In this document: in pieces, positions 11,563 to 22,376 of the stretch
Layout of the letters: each line of letters begins with the position of its first letter
Numbering within the stretch: the first letter of the stretch is position 1
Assembly (NCBI RefSeq): GCF_040183065.1
Contig: NC_091119.1
Location: 208,244,798-208,308,797, forward strand
From: Periplaneta americana
Taxonomy: Eukaryota; Arthropoda; Insecta; Blattodea; Blattidae
Direction: 5' to 3'
DNA: 64,000 bases
The notes under the pieces: model-generated
What the model was told of the DNA's origin: nothing
What the model saw: only the letters and a program-made list of their open reading frames with translations
Databases searched by the model: none
Made by a program: the position numbers and the translations under genes

Positions 11563-12405
11563 ATAACTAACATAACTATAGAATCTCATTACCACAGCAC
11601 CAGGATTAGTATAATATCCTTTCCACTCGCCAGAAAAGAGTGGCGCCTGTACAAATAGAAATAAAGAAACAAAGCACAAAAAATGTTTGGAATGGTGCCC
11701 TGCTGGACATTTACCGACATTAAACATTAACTTCTCAGCCATGAGCACACAAGTCCAAGATCCGGCGCCACTCGATTGAACACGGCTAAACACGATTAAT
11801 TTCCACCTGAGGCCGTGGATATGTACGCCACGATAAAGTAACTGTCACTTTAAAAGGCCAATAGGCTCACAGCTACCCCACCCAGAGGCAATTAAGCCCA
11901 TTGACAGAATCGTCACTCCAACGCACCCTAATCGGAGAAACCATCTGTTTCACCAAACAATGCAACAAATGGGGATAAATCTAACTGGGCGACAATGAAG
12001 CGTGAAGAAATGCAACATAAGAACACATCAAACGTATGTCACACCGGTTCTATCTGCCTTTGTGTCGTGTCCCGGGGACATCGATCAATCCGCCGTCGAT
12101 ACAGTCCCTGGTGCGGCAAAATGAATCAACTCTGGCTCTGAACAGATATTGTGGCACCTTCACTACACACTGAACTCTGCACAACGGTGTTTCATCTCGC
12201 TACAATGCATCTGACGTCACACAAGTGGAAGAGATTTTGTCACACTAAGTTTTCATGGTCACATTTATTTTAATAGTAGAAGGACTGTACCAGCACTCTC
12301 CTGTCTCTTGAAAGAAATGCTGGCAATGTGTGCAGCTTCAATGTATAGGCAACACCCATTGATCATCGAAGGTCTAACAGACTTTCTGTCCTATTCATCT
12401 TCATC
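11559..12405. other. No recognised feature
   Basis: Unique-looking sequence of moderate GC content. I find no domain-bearing frame and no terminal repeats. Confidence 0.5.
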
Positions 12406-12470
<65 letters not shown>

Positions 12471-12481
12471 CAATAATAATA
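12406..12481. repeat. (TAA)n microsatellite
   Basis: TAA tract with a caa interruption near its end, directly at the 3' end of the LINE copy that follows on the minus strand. Confidence 0.95.
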
Positions 12482-13262
12482 CTTACTTAATGGCTTTTAA
12501 GGAATCCGGAGGTTCATTGCCGCCCTCACATAAGCCCGCCATTGATCCCTATCCTGAGCAAGATTAATCCAGTCTCTATCATCATATCCCACCTCCCTCA
12601 AATCCATTTTAATATTATCTTCCCATCTACGTCTCGGCCTCCCCAAAGGTCTTTTTCCCTCCGGCCTCCCAACTAACACTCTATATGCACTTCTGGACTC
12701 ACCCATACGTGCTACATGCCCTGCCCATCTCAAACGTCTGGATTTAATGTTCATAATTATATCAGGTGAAGAATACAATGCGTGCAGCTCTGCGTTGTGT
12801 AACTTTCTCCATTCTCCTGTAACTTCATCCCTCTTAGCCCCAAATATTTTCCTAAGAACCGTATTCTCAAACACCCTTAACCTATGTTCCTCTCTCAGAG
12901 TGAGAGTCCAAGTTTCACAACCATACAGAACAACCGGTAATATAACTGTTTTATAAATTCTAACTTTCAGATTTTTTGACAGCAGATTAGATGATAAAAG
13001 CTTCTCAACCGAATAATAACAAGCATTTCCCATATTTATTCTGCATTTAATTTCCTCCCGAGTGTCATTTATATTTGTTACTGTTGCTCCAAGATATTTG
13101 AATTTTTCCACCCCTTCGAAGGATAAATCTCCAATTTTTATATTTCCATTTCGTACAATATTCTGGTCACGAGACATAATCATATACTTTGTCTTTTCGG
13201 GATTTACTTTCAAACCGATCGCTTTACTTGCTTCAAGTAAAATTCCCGTGTTTTCCCTAATC

Positions 13263-13263
<1 letters not shown>
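12482..13263 (-). pseudogene. RTE-like LINE, 5'-truncated copy (family 1)
   Basis: The minus strand is open from the microsatellite at 13333 to 12497. The LINE part begins at about 13263 with [20 protein letters not shown], just downstream of where YADD would be. It continues through [34 protein letters not shown] and [15 protein letters not shown] to a stop after MNLRIP. The RT catalytic core and endonuclease are missing but the remaining frame is intact, suggesting a young copy. Both junctions abut (TAA)n: 12406-12481 on the 3' side and 13264-13314 on the 5' side. The leucine run that appears to precede it is translated microsatellite. Confidence 0.88.

Positions 13264-13314
<51 letters not shown>
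13264..13314. repeat. (TAA)n microsatellite
   Basis: About 16 TAA units fused to the 5' truncation point of the LINE copy at 12482-13263. Confidence 0.95.
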
Positions 13315-13315
<1 letters not shown>

Positions 13316-13432
13316 GACACCTTGTGAAGACAATAAAAAGTTTATACGAAGCCACAGTAGAAAATAGGATTAGTAATACAACACTCAATGAAGACCTTAA
13401 GGCTGCCCACACAATGTATGACATTGTAACTA

Positions 13433-14025
13433 CTGGGTGTTCATTTCAAAGTGTGTCATGACGTCACTGTTGTTGGGTCACCGATTTGAAGCGAGTTTCA
13501 GCTGATATGTTAGAGAAGTTGCCTATTATTTAAGGCGTTCTTCAATCTGAACTTGAGAACGTGTACGGTATAACTTGAACGTCGTAGCAACAGATGGCGG
13601 TCTGTACGGTCTGTGTGCTACCATAACCTCTTTCGAACTGTGTTTTGCGCCGGCAAGTCGTACGCAGTGTATTTGTTATCATCGGTTGCGTACGGTAACA
13701 TTCCACAACACAAATCAAATGCTCCGTGTCCATGTTGACCGTCGAAGTTAATGTCAACAAATACGTAAGTAATCGTCTTAACCCTCTCCCCATATCCCGA
13801 CAGTACGTATTTCCAAACAGTTCACATTCCTGCCACTACCGGCGTTATCGTACGTATCGGTACGTACTCTTCAGAATGAACGCCGTACTTGCTAGCCAAC
13901 TTCTCTGCCTCTTAGATTATACACCTGAGCTGCGGAAGTGTAGGAAGATTGAATTCTCTAGGCTCATCAACTAGCCACATGACGGCATACAGCGAGCCAA
14001 GACACATTTTGAACTGAACACCCAG
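13433..14025. mobile_element. MITE-like DNA element with TA duplication
   Basis: The left end ctgggtgttcatttcaaagt (13433) matches the complement of the right end (ctgggtgttcagttcaaaat, ending 14025). TA lies immediately outside both (13431-13432 and 14026-14027), as in Tc1/mariner-type insertions. Similarity between the ends continues inward in patches (gagaagttgcc/gagaagttggc, ggcgttc), so the inverted termini are long, perhaps 150-200 bp. No transposase frame is recognisable in the 593 bp, so it is non-autonomous. Confidence 0.8.
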
Positions 14026-14316
14026 TATATATTTGAAAAGAAGTAAGGCATAATTAAATTCAATGAGGCGTTTGGGGCAAAGAGCTCAGACACGCTAAAC
14101 CTTGTATTTAGAAAGGAATATTTTTATGGAAACTAAATATTCCTGGGGCTATTGTTGTTCGAGTTATGACGTCATCGACAACATTCTTAAATGTACCCAC
14201 AGTTTGTTTATATCATCTGAAAGAGCATATATTATGTTCTTTTTGTCGCTATGCGAGACTTCATTTGTTTCATATTGGAGTATAGTTACTGTGGAACAAT
14301 TTAGATGTTAATGGAC

Positions 14317-14605
14317 TACATTTTGTTAGTCCTTGTGCTATGAAAGGAGTTTTATTGTCGAAATCGAAAGAAAAGAAAGTGATCCTTTTTGTCTGTAACA
14401 TGTCCATGTTCTCTAAATCTCGTTTCTATCACATTCACATAGTTTAATGAGAAATAGGTGACCGATTTTAATGACTTTCGTTAAAAAGTGTGCATAGCAT
14501 ACTTCTGTCACCAAATCCTACCATCATTAGAATCTCAATGTTCTCATTTTCTGTTTCTTTCCAACAATAAGCTTGTTTTCACAATACAAGGACTAACAAA
14601 ATGTA
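14317..14605. repeat. Foldback: 20-nt perfect inverted repeat
   Basis: tacattttgttagtccttgt (14317-14336) is exactly complementary to 14586-14605, with weaker complementarity inward (gttttattgt against acaataagc). The roughly 250-bp loop has no coding content. Possibly a small MITE; no target duplication was identified. Confidence 0.7.
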
Positions 14606-15182
14606 TCAATAATTAAATTCTTACAATAATAAGTGATACTGAAATAAAATATAGGGTATCGTTTAAAAATATTCTCGACGTCGTCATGACTTTCACAACA
14701 ATAATCTGAAAATTATTTTATTTCGACTATATTATTCTTTTACTACATCACACTACTTTTAACCAATAAAATGGCACGGAACGACGTGTTTTAGCCAATC
14801 ATGGCTGCTTATCCTACAATTTTTATCATCTCCCTAGCATTTGTTTGTTTTATCACCTCCGTAGCATTTGTTTCTTTATTTGTCAACACTGTTCTTTCAA
14901 CAATTGTACCTTTTAAAATGATTCAGGTTTATTTCATCATCCTTAATTAAACTTTCCTATCATTTACCTTGTTTATATTATTTAGCTTATGTTATGGCTT
15001 CACTAACATGCTGCTGTGAACTGAGTGTCCCCCCCCCCAAAAAAAACAGAATGAAATAATGTGAAGTTTCTCCGACGTGTAGTTTCACTCTTTTACACCA
15101 TCAGAGAAATGAACACATTCGACAACATATTTTCAACTCACAGAAAGAACCAAAAAACAAAACCAGAATTTCTGTCTCCATC
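14606..15182. other. No recognised feature
   Basis: AT-rich intergenic-like sequence with a short C run and A run at 15030-15049. No supported gene. Confidence 0.5.
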
Positions 15183-15185
15183 TAA

Positions 15186-16078
15186 AGGCTGGTTCACAAT
15201 AAACCGGGAACGAGAACCAGAATGAAAACGAGAAGCAGAGGATGTGAATATGAAAATTTTTTATTCACAATAAACCGAGAACGTAGACGACTATGCATAT
15301 CGATATGTATGTCAATAACGATATGTAAAGTCGATATTACACAGTCTGATGTTATTTGTGTATAATTGACCAATGGCGTTCTCTCATGAGTACAAGGCAG
15401 CCAACATAAACACAGGTTAACCAGCTTCGAAATTTCAACTGAAACATTTCATTAGGTACGGTACTATAAATATGCACATGCATCTTTATTATCACAACCT
15501 ATTTTAAGTCTACCATAACGTAAAATAATTAGAGAAGAAACATTTGTAATAGAACAAAAATGAACACAACAGTAGTTATTGAATTGAAGCATGAATATGT
15601 AGTGTGTAATACAACCAATACAGTAATAAAATATGATTCACTTACGATCTGTGTTCAAAGACGCAGATATTGAAAGCCACGTATTCTCCTTCATTTTCTC
15701 ATCTTTATACGAGGCGCGCCGTTTATCGTAAACGTGAGGATTTTCCTCAACACTCAATATTAGAATCTCATCAAATAAAACTTGCTCCATGATGCACAGC
15801 ACAGAACAAAATAATGCATAGGTTATGTCACGGTCTTCTTGCTACAAAATATACGACGACGAAATAGCTTTTAGATGGCAATAGAATGAATCTAGTGGGC
15901 TGTGATCGGAAACGTGAACGCCAAAGTTGAAACTTGGCCAACACTCCGTTCCCGATCCCGGGCTCCGGCAAGCTTTTCGTCAATTGTGAATGCTCACATT
16001 TAAAAGTACACATTTTAACAATTTTACCGTTTTCGTTTTCGTTCCGATTCTCCTTTCCGGTTTATTGTGAATCAGCCT
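15186..16078 (-). mobile_element. PIF/Harbinger-like element, copy A
   Basis: Termini aggctggttcacaataaacc (15186) and its near-complement (ending 16078) are flanked by TAA on both sides (15183-15185, 16079-16081), the 3-bp TWA duplication typical of PIF/Harbinger. Two related copies are at 43825-44708 and 62273-63061 (opposite strand). The minus strand carries a 61-codon frame (16013-15828) beginning near the terminal repeat, then a MADF-like exon (15790-15646). No Harbinger transposase is present in the 893 bp, so this is a non-autonomous derivative. Confidence 0.85.
15646..15790 (-). CDS. MADF-like first exon carried by Harbinger-like copy A
   Basis: ATG at 15790 starts MEQVLFDEILILSVEENPHV followed by YDKRRASYKDEKMKENTWLS. 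The acidic-aromatic spacing (VEENPHVYDKR...Y.D...K...W..I) matches the N-terminal half of MADF/Myb-SANT-like DNA-binding domains, which accompany the transposase in Harbinger elements. The reading frame meets a consensus donor, ATC|GTAAGTG, at 15646/15645, giving a 145-nt exon of 48 codons plus one base. The same exon, with only a few substitutions, is open in copies at 44276-44420 and 62561-62705. The downstream exons are not in the element, so a complete protein is not encoded here. Confidence 0.5.
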
Positions 16079-16214
16079 TAAGACGGATAGAAGACAGAAG
16101 ATAAGATGCAGAAACAAATTCCACCAACAGGAATGACAAAAATCGGAAGATCGAGAAAAAGCTGGATCGATAATAATAGGACATTATACGTATCCTTGTA
16201 GATGAATAAGAAGA

Positions 16215-16236
16215 CAACAACAACAACAACAACAAC

Positions 16237-16300
<64 letters not shown>

Positions 16301-16302
16301 TG
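16215..16302. repeat. (CAA)n/(TAA)n microsatellite
   Basis: acaacaacaa units grade into a long pure TAA tract. Confidence 0.95.
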
Positions 16303-17440
16303 ATTTTCATTTCTTTTTGACACCTCGAAAGCAACAAACCCGTCAGGTTCCCTACAAATAACAGAGTGGATATTGCAAGCAATAAAAGTGCGTTTAATGG
16401 AGACTGCAACTCAGTGACGAAGTGGAAAAGGGCTCGAACTCAATCACCGAGACGGACATTAGTTCCACTTTAAATAAAGATCTCCAGGAGCCTCTCTTGT
16501 ATCGTATTGCTCGTTTTCCCTTTTCTCTTATACGAAAAAATTACAAACCAGGAACAAAGACCTAAATGACCAGCGGGGCAGTGAATGGGTCGGCTCCCCC
16601 ACGTGGTCATTGTTTTCGGTAAAAAGCAATGTGACGCGGCTTGATGTTACGTCATTTAGAAACAAAAGAGGACGCTGCCGTTGTTCGCTTGCACAAACCT
16701 CTGCTGTGTTTTGTAAGTGCTCGGCAAAATAGAAACAATGGCGACGTGAAGGAAAAACAGTGTCTGCTGGATTTTATAACTGCTGATGAATTATGTTTGT
16801 TAGCATCTCATGCCAACAAAAGTCGATACCCAGAACGCTTTAATGACGTCGAGCCTGCTGTAATAGAGTTCGAAGACGGAAATTAATTCATCAGCGAGCA
16901 TCCACACTTACTTTGCACGTCGGCCGCATAAAAATCACACTTCAAGACATCTTATCGACCGTCATGTACGAAACTGGACCATTCAGCAACGACTGTTGCT
17001 CCACACACACATGAGAAGGCTCAGATAAATTGATTTTCAATAACATAGATACCTGAGAGATGACTCAGCTAGGTCCATAACGGTCACCAGATATCTCGGA
17101 TCCGCTTCTACATCCTACCGTAAAACAAATAGCGTTTGTAACATCGAGGAAAACGGAGTAGCCCCGGACAAATTCTCACCCTTGGACCTTGTCCTGCCAC
17201 GTGACTGGGAATGGCGCTCTGAGCCACGAAACGCACTGATTCACTTTACCGATCAGTGATCCGTGCTCACGGAGTGTCGAACACAGTATTCCAGATTGCT
17301 GTGCTTTCGAGAAACTGAACTGTCCTGTAACGTTCACGTGGACTACGACTTGAGACTTTCTAACGTAGTGAGTGGATTTGAACCGTGTGCTACATGCAGA
17401 CACATCCAACCACTAACAATAAGAGAGTCATGCGACAGTT
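16303..17440. other. No recognised gene
   Basis: Contains moderately long frames on both strands (16641-16886 plus, 17176-17409 minus, 17263-17475 plus), none with a domain or composition I recognise. GC content is higher than in the surroundings between 16560 and 17440. Confidence 0.45.
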
Positions 17441-17448
17441 CACTAGTT

Positions 17449-17708
17449 AAAAATCCGTGGCGCTACAGCCCATGAAGGGCCTAGACCGACCAGCCGGCTG
17501 CTGGCCTCACACCCACATCCCGAAGCAGAGGTGGACGATCATCCAACCAGAATGGAGGTATCGTGTGGTAAGCACGATGATCCCCCCAGCCGTTATAGCT
17601 GGTATTCGCAACCGGATTTCGCTACCTATCGTAGCTCTCCAAGTGCATCACGTTGCTGGGTGGGCACCGGTCCCATATACTGGCCGAAATTTCATGAGAA
17701 AATCAGTA
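17449..17708 (-). mobile_element. SINE-like GC-rich interspersed element with 8-bp TSD
   Basis: The octamer cactagtt flanks the unit exactly (17441-17448 and 17709-17716). Read on the minus strand it ends gcgccacggattttt, an oligo-T/A-type terminus. Its interior is unusually GC-rich and structured (ccagctataacggctggggg is self-complementary). I recall similar sequence as a widespread insect repeat, but cannot verify that. No convincing A/B-box pair is seen, so whether it is a pol III SINE or another element is open. Open frames crossing it (17457-17714, 17531-18019) are probably incidental. Confidence 0.6.
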
Positions 17709-17716
17709 CACTAGTT

Positions 17717-19545
17717 GGTTGTAACAATATTATGGAACGAATGTTTATTGCAATGATAATAGTATATTACGATAGACTGCAAGGTTGGGAAGTGCTTTTT
17801 TACGAAATTGAGGAAAAGTCTGAAAAACGAGCGAGTTTTCAATTTTCGAGATTTTGTAATGCACTTCACAAACGTGTATTGTACAGTATATTTTGCACGA
17901 TAGTATATTTTGAAAATAATATTTTTAAAAATATTAATATAAGCCTACAGTACCTACGAACATTAGACTATGACCAGTTGACTGATTCTGAGCAAGAACT
18001 TTATCATAGGTGTCGGTAGATGGCAGGAGTTGTTTTAATTACAACCCTAGACCAGTTATTTGTAATACTTCAACATACGTATCTAATTGGCACCTCTGAA
18101 TTCAGTAAAATCACCTTCCAATAGTGGCGGCCGTTTGCTGTAACGACGAAAAAAACACACTATCGTGCAAAAAAATAATGCCATGACGTCATTTGAAGTT
18201 GTGTTCTCAACACATACAAATTGTATATTACATAGGCTACGTTACATAGCGTACATTGATTAGAGAAGAGAGGATTTCAGTAAATATAATTTCATCTTCC
18301 AAAATGTAATATTCATGAAATCGCTATTAACAAACAAACATCCCCAATCCGATTAGATAATGCAGACATACATACATAGTCATTAGGAACTTTCATTTAT
18401 CTACCTTGCATTTTGTCATTCTTAAAACAATCATTTCAAAAATTATTATTGTAAAATATCCAGTTGTTACTTATTAGAATGTAAGTCTCATGTTTTTACA
18501 ATAAATAAGTAAACTCAGGTTAAAAAGAAGTTAAAACCCTTGTACTAAACATCTTGCGTTACAGTTCCTTACGCATTTGTAATCCAAAAAACCTTCAAAA
18601 TTAGCGGCATATGAAGCATCTTTACAGCAGAGTCGAATGCTTAACGTAACTTGATGACTTAAGCTCCCTTCAGTCATTGTTACGAAAATATCATAAGTAA
18701 AGGTAGGAAGTTCGTACTAAAACAGATTTCAGTAGAGTACAGCGAGGAGTATAGATGTCCCCCGCGCCTCGCTCTGCTCCCGCTCGCTACAGACGATAAG
18801 CAGTTCACATAAACACCGCATAGTGGCATTCTGTGGAGCTGTGTGCAGTCGTGAATAGTTTGAAGAATGTTGTTAATTTTTATTAATATTTTAGGTTCTG
18901 AACAAAGTGAGCTAATCTGTTATTATTGTATTATTTACGCAATGTGAATATTATGTATGATTCAAAAAAAGTAAACTCGTCTGTTATTCAATAACTATGC
19001 AAACAGGAATGTGTAACACGTTTATTTTTTCCCGGATTATTCTTCGTTAAATGTTGACGTCTCATGCTGCTATGCATTCAATTGCGTTACAGTCCAAGTT
19101 CAACATCGCAGTTACGATACGAACTTCCTAGCTGTCATTACAAGAGAAACGAATCATTTTCTTTAAAACAATTATGGGTTTAATATTATGTGCCACATAC
19201 GAGATACACTATTAGACTCACAAAGTAGTTGTTCACCTGATGGAAGTAATAAATACTGTATCTTATTCTAGTCTTGCGACGTAGAACGAATATTTTCAGA
19301 GTACAAATATATATTTTTTTCTGATCATAAAAGGCGTAGGCCTATTTCTTGTGATAAAATGAAAATGTTCATTATTATTTGTTATAATGACGCTGGAATC
19401 ATAACTGTATACTTTATATGTTATTTTTATATAGCCTATAGGTATGGGAATATTATTTTAGATTGGGAGTTACGAAGTTTATAATTACAAATTATTATTT
19501 GTTTTTTTTTTTACATTATTCGTTTATTCTTTTCCTGTTCTAAAG
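17717..19545. other. No recognised gene
   Basis: Mostly AT-rich. A GC-rich patch at 18740-18800 begins cagcgagg and looks like a hAT-type terminus, but no matching far end or 8-bp duplication was found. No supported coding region. Confidence 0.45.
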
Positions 19546-19553
19546 CCGTGGAC

Positions 19554-20724
19554 CAGTGATGTCCAAGCAAGCGCATTTTTCTGACCTTGACGTCGTGCGC
19601 GGGCAGCAAGCGCTAAGTATGGAAAGAGGAAGGGTTGTGTATATGAATAAGCAACCTGTTGGATTAAGGAAACAGTGGTGCACAAACTTCAAACGGAACG
19701 TGAAATTTTATGTCGTTATTTTTATATGGCTTCTTTCTGTTTAATATTATCTATATTGTCCGTGAAAAAAAAGTACTAACACTGATTTCTTAATATTCCA
19801 CTTGTGTTTTAAATCTTAATAACATAATAGAGAGTTGAGAAGGAATATTCACTTAAATTCCATAGTAGTATATTATATTATACTGTATTAAATGCTTGAA
19901 ACACATCATTCATAAAGAAAGTGATATTCCAAAGAAAGAGATTGAGTATGACATGATAAGTTGGAATTTATATTGATGGTATCTTTAGCCTTACAAAAGT
20001 AATCAATAAACTAATTAAAACAATATTACAGTACAAAGCAAAGTTACCTAGGTACTGTATCTGTTTTAAGTGTAACTAATATTACATAACAAAACTCTTA
20101 TCGCATTATGCTTTTAAGGTGATATTTGTGAGCAACTTCCTATCATCAGGATATTAAATTATTTTCTAGAAATCTGCTGAAGCTATAGAGCTGACATTTT
20201 TACAACACATGGGCACGTATCTTTTGCTTATGATGGAACAGTAGTTGCTTTGTTAATTCATTTCCTTACAAACAATTTCCATGCGAATATTTTCAAAATT
20301 TTCAATACACTATCTTCAATAATAAGTATTTACGGTATATTAGATTTACGAAAACATTCTGTAAGGCTACTAAATAAATAGGCCTATATCTGAAAATTTC
20401 ACTTTTCTAAACGAAAAGTTGAGAAAATGTTTCTTTTGAATAAAAAAATCAAACTTGTGAAAAATGAGTATTAACATTAAAACTTACATTCTTATAATGC
20501 ACTTATACTTCTCAGGCAAATCTAAAAATTAACATGGATACAGTTTTAATAAGTTCTCTTCCGTTTATCTATTGAATCAGTGCTGGCCATCCCTGAATAT
20601 AGCTCGACCAAGCGGCATATACCACCTCTTTCGTCTGTCTCTTTCCTTTCCGCTGTAAAACGCTCAGGCTCTCCTGGGCTCTAAAGCGCGCTCTTGCTCC
20701 TGTGGGCATCAATTGACATGCCTG
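19554..20724. mobile_element. hAT-type non-autonomous element with 8-bp TSD
   Basis: The octamer ccgtggac is repeated exactly at both borders (19546-19553 and 20725-20732). The left end cagtgatgtccaagcaagcg and the complement of the right end (caggcatgtcaattgatgcc) are short imperfect inverted termini beginning CAG, as in hAT elements. Subterminal GC-rich stretches with gcaagcgc/gagcgcgc resemble each other. No convincing transposase frame remains in the 1171 bp. Internal cagtgctggccatccctg (20578-20595) may mark a nested or rearranged end. Confidence 0.8.
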
Positions 20725-20884
20725 CCGTGGACGTTTGGGGCTCATGTTTGGTTACCATCCGGCTGTAGGCCTACATATTTGCTGTTCTGGTTCAATGACA
20801 TTGAGAGATGCGGTATTACTTTTCATTCGGTAGAGAACACAACAGTTTTGGTACCAACTTCCTAAAGTGATAAGGAATGAGTTC

Positions 20885-21097
20885 TTAAGAGTGAGCTTCG
20901 TACACAACGGACAGACTATAGCAGGTGTCACACGTGATCTGTGCTAAGATTCCATGACCCGTCAGATCTGGATGTTCCATCGATCTGCATCCTCGGAAAT
21001 TGCGGCCTTCCGGCACATTAAAGGAAACTGAGTTAGTTGTACCGTCGAGAAATAAAATTATGCACATAACCAAACAGACAAGCTTAGTTGTTTTCAT
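20885..21097 (-). CDS. Candidate secreted Cys-containing peptide (CHH/ITP-like), possibly one exon
   Basis: From ATG at 21097 the minus strand encodes 70 residues. MKTTKLVCLVMCIILFLDGT (1-20) is a typical signal peptide with a basic start and hydrophobic core, and cleavage is plausible near residue 23. The mature part has a Cys (about 33) and then a CDTCYSL motif (about 52-58) preceded by GHGILAQIT and followed by YEAHS. That C..CY.L...E..HS pattern resembles the N-terminal half of the crustacean hyperglycaemic hormone/ion transport peptide superfamily, whose mature peptides have six Cys over about 72 residues. Here the TAA at 20885 comes after three Cys, so either a spliced exon continues elsewhere, the gene is broken, or the likeness is chance. 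A possible acceptor (taccag) lies just upstream of the ATG. No clear donor is seen. Confidence 0.3.
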   Translation of the reverse strand: MKTTKLVCLVMCIILFLDGTTNSVSFNVPEGRNFRGCRSMEHPDLTGHGILAQITCDTCYSLSVVYEAHS

Positions 21098-21174
21098 GCA
21101 CGTAGTCCTGGTATCGTGACCAGGCTGGAGACACTGACGGCTTGCTAAAAAATTAGGATCTACTGAATTCACAT

Positions 21175-21600
21175 CGAAAAGTTGTAATTCAGTCTACTAA
21201 TGTTTTCCTTTCAAAATGTCCGTCTGATTAGCCCATTGACTTTTATATTATTTCTGTCTCAACTGTATAATAGGCCTTAGTTCTCACCTCATATCATGTT
21301 TCACGTTTTGAATTATGATGTTATTCTACGGTTTCTTTATCAATATTAATTTAATGCTGTGTGTATTTCAGACACAGACCTATTATTGACACCCGTTTGA
21401 GCAAGCTCGTGTTCAGGGGCGGTTCCTATAAATAACTATTATGTAGGCTACTAAATGAAACGTCACAAAGATTCAATAAAATTACAAAACCAACGCAATT
21501 ATTACCAAACAGGGATAATTCCGAAGATAAAAGTAGAGAATCAAGTCAAGAACAGAAATAAGTTGGAATTTAAATGTCATGTTGGAAATTCAGAGAAGTT
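21175..21600. other. No recognised feature
   Basis: AT-rich sequence without a supported gene or repeat structure. Confidence 0.5.
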
Positions 21601-21604
21601 CAAA

Positions 21605-21831
21605 TTGTAATATAAAATAGTTTTTTACAATTTTCAGTTTATCACTTATCTAAGTCTGAAAGCAGAAATAAAATTCTGTTACATCAATTAAAATATTATA
21701 TTATGTAAATGAAAAGTCGAAAATATTCACATAATATAATATTTTAATTGATGTAACAGAATTTTATTTCTGATTTCACACTTAGATAAGTGACAGACTG
21801 AAAATTGTACAAAACTGTTTTATATTATAAG
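21605..21831. repeat. Foldback of about 100-nt imperfect arms
   Basis: Arms 21605-21705 and about 21730-21831 are complementary with few mismatches and small gaps. The innermost 45 bases (acataatataatattttaat and gatgtaacagaattttattt side) are essentially perfect. The loop is about 25 bases. Likely a foldback MITE; no protein content. Confidence 0.85.
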
Positions 21832-21889
21832 TCGGAAAGATAAGTAGAATATTGAAATTAAGAAAACGAAAAAAGGAAAAGATAACATA

Positions 21890-22376
21890 TTGTTCAGTCA
21901 ACTGTCGGAAGACAGGTTTGGCCCTCAAGTGATAACAACAAGACACCACTTAGAGGCAACTAGGCCAGAAGATAATGACAGTAGGGAAGCCAGTTCCTTT
22001 CCTCCTTCACCGCATACATTGCCGACTAGCTACATGTTGCACTAATCAGACCTCAGATAGGGGATATGGATGTACTGAATTTTTTCTTAAATTTATTAAA
22101 CTCAAAATAATCTAGATCAGGATTTATTATCAAAATAGAGTTGTATAGCCTTGGCCCGTAATTCTCGCTGTGATTTATTCCAGCGGTTGTGTAACATTTA
22201 GGTTCAGCTAAAGGACTTGTCAGATTTCTTCTGGTAGGATAAACATGTTGTTGTTCTTTATATTTCAGACGATTTTTATGATAATATTTTAATAATGTAT
22301 ATTTATATATTTGTTCAATTTGGAAAACATTAAAATCGGAATAAATCAAATGTGTTGGATATAATCGGCCACAATA
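21890..22376 (-). pseudogene. LINE C-terminal fragment and 3' UTR
   Basis: On the minus strand the frame ending at 22053 reads IEQIYKYTLLKYYHKNRLKY, then QQHVYPTRRNLTSPLAEPKC and ENYGPRLYN before the stop. This is the pattern of the far C-terminus of CR1/jockey-type LINE reverse transcriptases. The following bases (22052 down to about 21890) look like its 3' UTR (ctggcctagttgcctctaag on the complement). It is truncated at about 22376, where an oppositely oriented LINE begins. RT catalytic residues are absent. Confidence 0.7.

Noticed and set aside
12497..13333. Leucine-rich N-terminus on the LINE protein
   Set aside because: The leucine run is translated (TAA)n on the minus strand, fused by 5' truncation.
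17457..18019. Overlapping 85- and 162-codon frames
   Set aside because: They start in the GC-rich SINE-like repeat and run into unrelated AT-rich sequence, so the openness is incidental.
18740..18800. Additional hAT element starting cagcgaggagtatagatg
   Set aside because: No matching right terminus or 8-bp duplication found in the following 2 kb.
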